From: Spartobacteria bacterium
GTDB lineage: Bacteria; Verrucomicrobiota; Verrucomicrobiia; Chthoniobacterales; Chthoniobacteraceae
Direction of reading: 5' to 3'
Assembly: GCA_025350985.1 (NCBI GenBank)
Contig: JANXWU010000002.1
Span: 1 to 12,318 of the forward strand
Length of the DNA stretch: 12,318 nucleotides
Of this stretch, positions 6,533-12,318 are shown piece after piece. Positions within the stretch are counted from its first letter, which is position 1. Every line of letters starts with the position of its first letter. The position numbers were made by a program, and so were the translations under genes. Under the pieces are notes generated by a model. That model was not told where the DNA came from, did no database searches, and saw only the letters and a list, made by a program, of their open reading frames with translations.

Positions 6533-6547
6533 GCGCGGGAGTGCGAC

Positions 6548-6577
6548 AAACTAGCGGCGCGGTCGGAGCAGTTGCAA
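6548..6577 (-). promoter_or_regulatory. Candidate promoter of the SGNH-like gene
   Basis: On the minus strand, TTGCAA (6577-6572) and TAGTTT (6553-6548) are separated by 18 bases. RNA would start near 6541, about nine bases before the ATG at 6532. The preceding C makes the -10 region CTAGTTT, close to CTAGATT at tatC. It sits in the 125-bp divergent region 6533-6657; no equally clear promoter was seen for the rightward gene starting at 6658. Confidence 0.45.
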
Positions 6578-6657
6578 CTTATTAGTCGAGCCGTCACCGT
6601 GCCGTCTTGGAAGATTCGTGGGCGAACTCCGCGTTCCGATTCTTCCGCATATCTTCC

Positions 6658-7737
6658 ATGTTCAAAGCTCTTGATTTGTGGCTTCCGGCTTATCTGCGGC
6701 GTCGGCGCGGCGGCGAGAAGTCGGACAGACCGCGGCACGTTTTGATCTGCGTGTGCGATCACTTCGAGCCGCGGCACGACACCGGGCGGGAGGGTGCGCT
6801 GGCTCGGGTCGCGAAATGGGCGGTGGAGTTTCCACGGCTCGCGCAGGACTTCCGCGATGCCGACGGCGTGGCACCGAAGCAGACTTTTTTTTACCCGATC
6901 GAACAATATGACCCGGACCTCGTCGGCGGGCTCGCGGCGTTGTGCCGTGGCAGCGGGTGCGAGGTCGAAGTTCATTTGCATCACGATGACGATACGGCGG
7001 AAAATCTGCGGCGCATTCTGGAGCAGGGAAAGGAGCAACTCGCGCAGCACGGTTTGCTCTCGCGGGATGCGGCGGACTCCGTGCGGTTCGGATTCATCCA
7101 CGGCAACTGGGCGCTGGATAATTCCCACCCCCATGGCCGGCATTGCGGCGTGCGCAACGAGCTAGCCGTGCTTCGCGGCGCGGGCTGTTACGCCGATTTC
7201 ACCATGCCTTCCGCGCCGAGTCCGACGCAGACGCGCACGATCAATTCTCTTTATTACGCCACCGGCACGCCGGCTCCGAAGTCCCATGACTGCGGCCTTC
7301 CAGTGCGCGTCGGCCAAAAATCCGCGGGCGATTTGCTGCTGGTGCAGGGGCCGCTGGGTTTGAACTGGAGCCGGCGAAAGTTCGGCCTGCTACCTCGCAT
7401 TGAAAACGCGGATCTCACGGGCGCGAATCCGCCGACGCTGGCGCGGCTGCGCCTGTGGATGCGGCTGAACATTCACGTCGCGGGACGGCCGGAGTGGCTG
7501 TTTGTAAAACTGCACACGCATGGCGCAATCGAGCGCAATTCATCAATGCTCCTGGGCGCGAGGATGCGGCGTTTTCATCGGGAGCTGGCCGAGATTTCCG
7601 CCGCGGAAGGCTGGCGGTTTCATTACGTCTCGGCGCGCGAGATGGTGAACATTCTCCACGCCGCCGAAGACGGTTGCGGTGGCGAACCCGGCCAGTTTCG
7701 CGACTGGCGTTATCGTTCGTTGATTTCGCGGACGTGA
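6658..7737 (+). CDS. Polysaccharide-deacetylase-like protein (DHFEP family)
   Basis: A 359-residue protein without a signal peptide. It shows features of the NodB/polysaccharide-deacetylase superfamily, although the canonical TFDDG motif is absent. After the first strand comes CDHFEPRH (33-40), with candidate metal ligands D34 and H35; then EVHLHHDDDT (104-113), with an H106-x-x-H109 pair; FGFIHGNWALDNS (144-156); CGVRNELAVL and GCYADFTMPSAPSPTQ (176-191); and a late KLHTHG (284-289). I recall similar DHFEP proteins, mostly listed as hypothetical, in exopolysaccharide clusters of diverse bacteria. A cytosolic deacetylase acting on nucleotide- or lipid-linked sugars is a reasonable guess, not shown. 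The ATG at 6658 gives a sensible N-terminus; an in-frame TTG at 6607 is a less likely alternative. It heads the rightward glycosyltransferase series and ends three bases before a same-frame GTG. Confidence 0.72.
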   Translation: MFKALDLWLPAYLRRRRGGEKSDRPRHVLICVCDHFEPRHDTGREGALARVAKWAVEFPRLAQDFRDADGVAPKQTFFYPIEQYDPDLVGGLAALCRGSGCEVEVHLHHDDDTAENLRRILEQGKEQLAQHGLLSRDAADSVRFGFIHGNWALDNSHPHGRHCGVRNELAVLRGAGCYADFTMPSAPSPTQTRTINSLYYATGTPAPKSHDCGLPVRVGQKSAGDLLLVQGPLGLNWSRRKFGLLPRIENADLTGANPPTLARLRLWMRLNIHVAGRPEWLFVKLHTHGAIERNSSMLLGARMRRFHRELAEISAAEGWRFHYVSAREMVNILHAAEDGCGGEPGQFRDWRYRSLISRT

Positions 7738-7803
7738 GTGGCCCGCGCCCCGCGAAAAAGCATTCCTCATTTTCCGGTCGAAGCGGTAGCTTCCCGCAAC
7801 GTC

Positions 7804-9012
7804 GTGCAAAAACCGAAGCTGCTGTTTGTCTCCAATCTTTTCCCGGACCACGTCGAGAATTATCGCGGCTTGGACAACGCGACGCTGCTGCACGAACTCG
7901 CCGAGCAGTACGACATTCGCGTGATTTCACCGCGGCCGGGTTTTCTGCCGCGCCGCCGGATGAGCCGCGACCTCGACCAGATTTTCGAGCCGGTCTATCT
8001 CACGGCGCGCTACTTGCCAAAGATCGGAAGCCGCATCAACCACCGCTTCATGGCGCGGGCGCTGCGTCCGGCGATGAAGAAACTGCGGCGAACTTTTGCT
8101 TTTGACGTCGTGCTGTGCTCGTGGGTTTACCCCGACGGTTGCGCGATCGCCGGGCTCGCTCGCGAGATGAATTTCCCGTTCGTCGTGGTGGCGCAGGGGA
8201 CGGATGTGCATCAGTACCTCCTCATGCCTGCCCGGCGGTGCATCATCGTCGAGTCGATGCGGGAAGCGAAGGCGGTGATCACGCGCAGCCGCGAATTGGC
8301 GGAAATGCTCGGCGAGGCGGGTGTGCTCCGGGAGCGACTGCACACGGTTTACAACGGCGTGGATTTTTCGACGTTTCGACCGGCGGATATTCAGGTGGCG
8401 CGGCGTGAGATTGGTGTGCCGCCGGACGCGCGGATGGTGCTATTCGTGGGTAACTTTTACGAGATCAAGAATCCGCTGCTGCTAGTGGAGGCGGTCGCCG
8501 AATTGCGGCGCGAACCCGCGCTGAAAAATCTCCTGCTGGTTCTGCTTGGCGGCGGGCCTTTGGAAAAAAAAGCGCGCCGACTTGCGGTGACGCTCGGACA
8601 ACAGAAGGACGTGCGCTTTGCCGGACGGACGAACGCGGCGGGCGTCGCCCGGTACATGCAGGCGGCGGATTTGTTTTGCCTGCCCAGCCGGCATGAAGGC
8701 GTGCCGAACGTCGTTCTCGAATCCTTCGCGTGCGGGCTGCCGCTCGTGGCCTCGCACGTCGGCGGAATTCCTGAAGTGTTGCGACACGATTTTCTCGGGT
8801 GCCTCGTGGTTCCCAACGACCGCGCGGCGCTCGTCTCGGCTCTGCGGGAGCGGCTGCAAAGGCCGGTTGATGTCGATGCGATCGCGGCCTACGCGCGCGG
8901 TTTTTCGTGGGGGGCGGCGGCGGCGGAGTATGTGGCCATTATTGAGCGGGCGCGGAGCAAAAAGCCGATGACTTTCGTCGAGTCCGCGCCTGGGTTGGGC
9001 GAAGCGGAGTGA
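7804..9012 (+). CDS. Family 4 glycosyltransferase (GT-B fold)
   Basis: Transfers a sugar from an activated donor to a growing glycan on the cytosolic side of the membrane. With the GTG at 7804 it has 402 residues, and the first Rossmann strand (KLLFVSNLFP) begins at residue 4, as is normal for GT4 enzymes. Motifs include WVYPDG and VVVAQGTDVHQY (N-terminal domain, GTD 132-134), the hinge NGVD (184-187), VGNFYEIKNP (215-224) at the start of the donor domain, LLGGGPLEKKA, and the E-x7-E element EGVPNVVLE (298-306) followed by GLPLVAS and GGIPEV. The frame stays open back to 7738, directly after the preceding gene's stop, so a GTG at 7738 (424 residues) is the alternative start. The extra 22 residues look unlike a family N-terminus. 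Donor and acceptor are not predictable here. Confidence 0.92.
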   Translation: MQKPKLLFVSNLFPDHVENYRGLDNATLLHELAEQYDIRVISPRPGFLPRRRMSRDLDQIFEPVYLTARYLPKIGSRINHRFMARALRPAMKKLRRTFAFDVVLCSWVYPDGCAIAGLAREMNFPFVVVAQGTDVHQYLLMPARRCIIVESMREAKAVITRSRELAEMLGEAGVLRERLHTVYNGVDFSTFRPADIQVARREIGVPPDARMVLFVGNFYEIKNPLLLVEAVAELRREPALKNLLLVLLGGGPLEKKARRLAVTLGQQKDVRFAGRTNAAGVARYMQAADLFCLPSRHEGVPNVVLESFACGLPLVASHVGGIPEVLRHDFLGCLVVPNDRAALVSALRERLQRPVDVDAIAAYARGFSWGAAAAEYVAIIERARSKKPMTFVESAPGLGEAE

Positions 9013-9043
9013 AGAGTTTCCCGGTGTTCGACGCCGCGACTGG

Positions 9044-10222
9044 ATGAAAATTCTTTACCACTTTCGCACCCGCGGAACCGGAGCCGAAGGCGTGCATATC
9101 GCCGGAATGGCCGGGGCGTTGGAAGCGCTCGGGCACAACGTCATTTTCTCCAACCCAACGGGGGTCGATCCCGCGGTCACGGCGGGGGGCAGTCCATACC
9201 TGGAACGGGGCAGCCGCCGCTTTCTCGCGCGGCTTTCGCGTAAGGTTCCGTCGTGGCTTTTCGAGTGGATGGAACTGGGCTACAACGTGCCCGCATTTTT
9301 TCGAAACGGGGCGATTCTGCGCCGGGAAAAATGCACGCTGATTTACGAGCGGCACGCCTTTTTCCTTTTTTCGACGGCCATGCTGGCACGATGGTTCCGC
9401 ATCCCGCTCGTCGTCGAAGTGAACGAACTGCCGGGCGAAGAACGGGTGCGCGCGCAGCCCGTCCTCACCCCTGTCGCCCGGTGGCTCGACCGGTTCGTTT
9501 TCCGCACGGCGGCGGTGATCGTGGTCGTCTCGCCCTTTTTGAAACGGCGTCTCGAAGCGGATGGAATCGCCCCCGGCAAAGTGCTCGTCCTTCCCAACGC
9601 GATTGCGCGCAGCGACCTTTCCTTGAGGCTGGACGGAAGTGAAATCCGGCGGAGTTACGGTATGGAGCAGGCGGTCGTCGTCGGTTTCGTCGGCTGGTTT
9701 GTGGCGTGGCACCGTCTGGACCGGCTTCTGGATATTTTCGCGAAAATTGCCACGTCGCAATCCAATCTCAAGCTGCTGCTGGTGGGTGAAGGCATCCTGC
9801 GCCCGGTGCTCGAAAAGCGTATCGGCGAATTGCAGATGGCGGACCGGGTGGTTTTTGCCGGTGCGGTCGCCCATGCGCAAATTCCGGTGCACATCGCGGC
9901 GATGGACATTTGCGTGGTGCCGCACAGCAACGAATATCGCTCGCCAATCAAGCTCTTCGAATACATGGGGCAGGGGAAGGCGATCGTGGCACCGGCCACG
10001 GAACCGATTACCGCAGTCATTCGCGACGACGAAAACGGCCTGCTGTTTGAACCCGAAAGCGCGGAGGCCTTGGAGGAGAAGCTGGCGCGGCTCGTGGGCA
10101 GTGGAGAATTGCGAGCGCGCTTGGGACGCCGCGCGCGGGGCGACGTGTTCGATCAGCACACATGGGAAAAGAATGCGGAGCGGGTTCTCGCGCATCTCGG
10201 CGCTGGTGGCAGGGCACTTTAA
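9044..10222 (+). CDS. Family 4 glycosyltransferase, second copy type
   Basis: A 392-residue GT-B glycosyltransferase lying 31 bases after the previous one and presumably in the same operon. The N-terminus MKILYHFRTRGTGAEGVHIA has the Gly-rich acceptor-domain loop, followed by ALGHNV. The donor domain begins near 211 with VVVGFVGWFVAWHRLD (211-225), then KLLLVGEG (243-250) and the hallmark SPIKLFEYMG (300-309) with KAIVAP and NGLLFEPES. It differs clearly from the upstream enzyme (402 residues, EGVPNVVLE type), so the pair probably adds different sugars and is not a recent duplication. The spacing between the two Glu residues (E297, E306) is eight, one more than the textbook E-x7-E. The stop TAA (10220-10222) shares TTAA with the stop of the convergent small gene. 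Specificity is unknown. Confidence 0.93.
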   Translation: MKILYHFRTRGTGAEGVHIAGMAGALEALGHNVIFSNPTGVDPAVTAGGSPYLERGSRRFLARLSRKVPSWLFEWMELGYNVPAFFRNGAILRREKCTLIYERHAFFLFSTAMLARWFRIPLVVEVNELPGEERVRAQPVLTPVARWLDRFVFRTAAVIVVVSPFLKRRLEADGIAPGKVLVLPNAIARSDLSLRLDGSEIRRSYGMEQAVVVGFVGWFVAWHRLDRLLDIFAKIATSQSNLKLLLVGEGILRPVLEKRIGELQMADRVVFAGAVAHAQIPVHIAAMDICVVPHSNEYRSPIKLFEYMGQGKAIVAPATEPITAVIRDDENGLLFEPESAEALEEKLARLVGSGELRARLGRRARGDVFDQHTWEKNAERVLAHLGAGGRAL

Positions 10223-10548
10223 TCGACGGGAGCGGAAGGCGCGGCGTCAGCTTGTGGACGTGCGGAGCCTGAAGCAGCAGCCGCAGTTTGCGCCGCGTGC
10301 TGCGCGGCGGCGGCTGCGAGATTCTTTTGCGCGGTGAGTGCCTCTTGCGCAGCGACCGCCTGAATCCGGTGGGCGGCTGCGGCGGTCTGCGCTTCTAGTT
10401 GCGCTTTGTTATGCGCCGCTGTCGCTGCTGCCTTTTGCTGACTGGCCGCTTCCGTCTGGTGCCGCGCGTTGGAGCTTTGTTCCGGATTTCCGAGCGCAGC
10501 TCCGACGAACCAAGCCGCGAAAATTCCAGCGTAGATTCTGCATTTCAT
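10219..10548 (-). CDS. Small Ala/Gln-rich exported protein, unknown function
   Basis: A 109-residue protein I do not recognise. The N-terminus MKCRIYAGIFAAWFVGAALG reads as a signal peptide, with cleavage plausible after ALG (about residue 20). The rest is low-complexity and strongly helical: Ala makes up roughly 40%, with Gln, His, Lys and Glu at regular intervals (from NPEQSSNARH to QHAAQTAAA). It ends in a Pro/Ala tail (PQADAAPSAPVD), with no Cys after the signal. It could be a periplasmic or surface coiled coil, or a structural peptide of the extracellular matrix. The ATG at 10548 is preferred because it begins the signal peptide; the frame extends upstream to 10761 in sequence that looks non-coding. 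It is convergent with the GT gene (shared TTAA) and divergent from the phosphotransferase. That the signal peptide and composition occur together supports it being real, but it is not certain. Confidence 0.5.
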   Translation of the reverse strand: MKCRIYAGIFAAWFVGAALGNPEQSSNARHQTEAASQQKAAATAAHNKAQLEAQTAAAAHRIQAVAAQEALTAQKNLAAAAAQHAAQTAAAASGSARPQADAAPSAPVD

Positions 10549-10651
10549 GGATAGAAACGTATGCCGCGCTGGCAGGGCCGCAATGGATACATCGCCTTCA
10601 GTCTTGCGGTCCTTTCCCGAAGGGGCCGGAGGTCGTTGTCCTGACAATCCA

Positions 10652-10681
10652 TTGGACGTTTGTTGAGAAGCGTGAGATAAA
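10652..10681 (+). promoter_or_regulatory. Weak candidate promoter of the glycosylphosphotransferase gene
   Basis: The 187-base divergent gap 10549-10735 holds TTGGAC (10652-10657) and, 18 bases on, GATAAA (10676-10681) in a locally AT-rich stretch. RNA would start near 10688, leaving a leader of about 48 bases before the ATG at 10736, with no Shine-Dalgarno. On the minus strand, TTGCGG (10583-10578) and TACGTT (10561-10556), 16 bases apart, could serve the small Ala-rich gene, but that match is poor. Confidence 0.3.
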
Positions 10682-10735
10682 ATACTCACCTTTTCGTCCC
10701 CCGGCGAAGGCTCAAGTGGTAAACCCTTTTTCCCG

Positions 10736-12226
10736 ATGAATGCGATCGGCATTCTCCGCAAACACTGGCAGCACGTTTCGTTGCACTTCGGATGCGACGC
10801 GTTGATTTTTTACATCGCGTTCCTAGCCGGCGTTCGCGTCCGCTTCGGCACGGAGGCGCACGCGTGGGTTTCGGCCTATTGGCCGTTTATCGCGCTCATG
10901 GCGCTGGTTGTTTCGTCCGCCGCCTACATTTTCGGCCTCTATTCTACGCATAGTTTTAACAAAGGCATGCTCCAGCGTGCGCTCGCCCTGCTGTATTGCG
11001 TGGCGGTTGCCATCGGGTTGATGATTGCCGTCACCTATTTGAACTTTGTGCGGCCGCTGGGCCGCGGCGTCACCTTCATCGGCGCCGCTTTTGCCTACTC
11101 GGCGATTTTCCTTCATCATATTTTTCTGCTGCGCGCCTTGCTGACGGGTCGCGAGCGGGTGCTGTACATTCTGACCTGCGCGTTCGACGAGTTGGAGACA
11201 CGGCTTTTTCCGAGCTTGGGCAGCAAGCATCTCGAACTCGCCGGGGTCGTCGAGTTCAACGGCTACACCGCTTCCAGTCACCTGCGGGTTTTGGGAAAAA
11301 CGGATCAGCTCGAAGCCATTGTGCGCCGGGAAAAAGTCAGCCGGGTCCTATGCACCGACCACAGCCTGCGGGAGCCGGCGCTGTGCCGCCAGTTCTGCCA
11401 GTTGCGATATTCGGGGGTCACGGTCACGGGGTTGGTCAATCTCTGTGAGGAGGCGAACCAATGCGTGCCCTTGGAATTGATCACCAGCGAATGGCTGCTG
11501 CACGCCAGCGGCGAGCCCCACTTGCTCTACATCAAAAAGATTAAGCGTCTCTTCGACATCACCGCCTCGCTGCTTGGCCTCGTCCTGGCCTCGCCGATTA
11601 TCCTGCTGGCTGCCGCCGCGATCAAATTGACTTCCCGCGGTCCCATCTTTTATCGGCAGACTCGCCGCGGCCGTTTTGGGCGCACTTTCAACATCCTCAA
11701 GCTCCGCTCCATGCGCGTCGATGCGGAGAAGGATGGCGTGAAATGGTGCGCGGGCAAGAACGACCCGCGTGTCACGGCGGTCGGCGGATTTCTGCGCAAG
11801 TATCGCATCGATGAAATCCCGCAATTGATCCACGTTTTCGTCGGCGACATGTCCTTTGTCGGCCCGCGTCCCGAGCGACCCGAACTGGTGGAGCAGTTGG
11901 CGCACGACATTCCATTTTTCAAGGAACGGCTCATGGTGCAACCCGGCATCACCGGTTGGGCGCAGGTCAACTATCCTTACGGCGCCTCGGTCGAGGACGC
12001 GCGGCGGAAGCTGGAGTTCGACCTCTACTACATGAAGCACATGAGCCTGTTCCTGGACTTGTTCATCCTGCTCGACACGGTCCGCACGGTGCTTTGCGGC
12101 GGGCTCAATGCCGGCCACGAACGCGACTCCTCGCGCTATCGGGCGATGAGCGAATGGGAGCGCAGCAAGGCGCAGGAGCCGGTTGGGTCATTGCCGTCGG
12201 AAACGGCTGGCGTGGGTTCGCATTAA
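10736..12226 (+). CDS. Polyprenyl glycosylphosphotransferase (exopolysaccharide initiation)
   Basis: Transfers a sugar-1-phosphate from a nucleotide sugar to undecaprenyl phosphate, starting assembly of an exopolysaccharide or O-antigen repeat. The 496 residues show the WbaP/WcaJ architecture: four N-terminal membrane helices (about 20-38, 48-68, 82-102, 112-134), a soluble Rossmann-like domain (about 138-255) and a C-terminal bacterial sugar transferase domain (PF02397) from 268. That domain has the re-entrant helix KRLFDITASLLGLVLASPII, KLRSM (322-326), the catalytic D359-E360 pair in KYRIDEIPQL, VGPRPERPE (375-383) and QPGITGWAQVNYPYG (402-416). The ATG at 10736 precedes a typical short cytosolic N-terminus. 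It lies after the oppositely oriented small gene, so it needs its own promoter. The first sugar (Glc, Gal, GlcNAc or other) is not predictable. Confidence 0.96.
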   Translation: MNAIGILRKHWQHVSLHFGCDALIFYIAFLAGVRVRFGTEAHAWVSAYWPFIALMALVVSSAAYIFGLYSTHSFNKGMLQRALALLYCVAVAIGLMIAVTYLNFVRPLGRGVTFIGAAFAYSAIFLHHIFLLRALLTGRERVLYILTCAFDELETRLFPSLGSKHLELAGVVEFNGYTASSHLRVLGKTDQLEAIVRREKVSRVLCTDHSLREPALCRQFCQLRYSGVTVTGLVNLCEEANQCVPLELITSEWLLHASGEPHLLYIKKIKRLFDITASLLGLVLASPIILLAAAAIKLTSRGPIFYRQTRRGRFGRTFNILKLRSMRVDAEKDGVKWCAGKNDPRVTAVGGFLRKYRIDEIPQLIHVFVGDMSFVGPRPERPELVEQLAHDIPFFKERLMVQPGITGWAQVNYPYGASVEDARRKLEFDLYYMKHMSLFLDLFILLDTVRTVLCGGLNAGHERDSSRYRAMSEWERSKAQEPVGSLPSETAGVGSH

Positions 12227-12280
12227 ATCAAAAATTTCGCTGTGCGCGCTTTGTCCCGCGGCTTGCGATGAGCCTTGTGT

Positions 12281-12318
12281 TCACAGCGTCCCGTTCTTGT
12301 AAGCGTTCCACGTGGCGT
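12281..12318 (-). CDS. Possible C-terminus of a leftward gene cut by the window edge
   Basis: On the minus strand the last 38 bases read as TWNAYKNGTL preceded by Ala and followed by a TGA stop (12283-12281). The composition is protein-like, but twelve codons are too few to prove coding. If real, this gene converges on the glycosylphosphotransferase gene. The stretch 12227-12280 between them shows no convincing terminator. Confidence 0.25.
   Translation of the reverse strand, partial: ATWNAYKNGTL

Noticed and set aside
8939..10195. 418-codon open frame on the minus strand opposite the second glycosyltransferase
   Set aside because: Composition is His/Arg/Gln-rich with no recognisable motif, and it lies wholly opposite a gene with clear GT4 motifs; long antisense frames are expected in GC-rich DNA.
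10338..10739. 133-codon plus-strand frame whose TGA overlaps the phosphotransferase ATG
   Set aside because: The ATGA overlap is tempting, but the translation lacks domain-like patterning and runs through the divergent promoter region and the opposite-strand Ala-rich gene.
11348..12118. 256-codon minus-strand frame opposite the glycosylphosphotransferase
   Set aside because: It is a shadow of a gene with intact catalytic motifs; composition is atypical and no start context is visible.
1..12318. tRNA, rRNA, CRISPR array, riboswitch or prophage attachment sites
   Set aside because: No cloverleaf, regularly spaced direct repeats, rRNA-like stretches or integrase were seen; the few intergenic gaps are all under 240 bases.

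Overview
The window is a GC-rich bacterial chromosome segment with ten complete protein genes, one gene cut by the left edge and a possible gene end at the right edge. There are no RNA genes, insertion sequences or CRISPR arrays. The style suggests Verrucomicrobiota or a relative: high GC, almost no Shine-Dalgarno sequences, promoter-like boxes very close to start codons, and an exopolysaccharide locus beside housekeeping genes. That assignment is inference; the window has no phylogenetic marker strong enough to prove it.

Left half (1-5300), mostly housekeeping. The C-terminal part of a helical-repeat (TPR-like) protein is followed by an intergenic region holding a 139-bp imperfect inverted repeat. 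A Fur-family metalloregulator comes next, with a near-consensus promoter ending about 8 bases before its ATG. Argininosuccinate lyase (argH, last step of arginine synthesis) follows. A two-gene toxin-antitoxin cassette (PF09720-type antitoxin, RelE/ParE-type toxin, ATGA overlap) lies between argH and a Nudix hydrolase of the ADP-ribose pyrophosphatase type. TatC, the core of the twin-arginine protein translocase, comes next and faces an opposite-strand gene across a hairpin that may be its terminator.

Right half (5318-12226), a cell-surface polysaccharide locus. A membrane-anchored SGNH/GDSL-type protein is read leftward. Divergent from it runs a rightward series: a polysaccharide-deacetylase-like protein, two GT4 glycosyltransferases, and, after an oppositely oriented gene for a small Ala/Gln-rich exported protein, a polyprenyl glycosylphosphotransferase. 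A plausible division of labour is that the phosphotransferase loads the first sugar-phosphate on undecaprenyl phosphate at the inner membrane, the GT4 enzymes extend it, and the deacetylase-like and SGNH proteins alter acyl groups on the sugars. No flippase, polymerase or export gene is visible, so the locus probably continues past the right edge.

No clearly new multi-gene defence or signalling system was found. The items most worth a second look are the leaderless or short-leader promoter pattern, the altered C-terminal zinc site in Fur, the stretched Nudix box, the uncharacterised DHFEP deacetylase-like family lying in the same frame as the next glycosyltransferase with a single stop codon between them, and the small Ala-rich secreted protein whose stop shares TTAA with the convergent gene.
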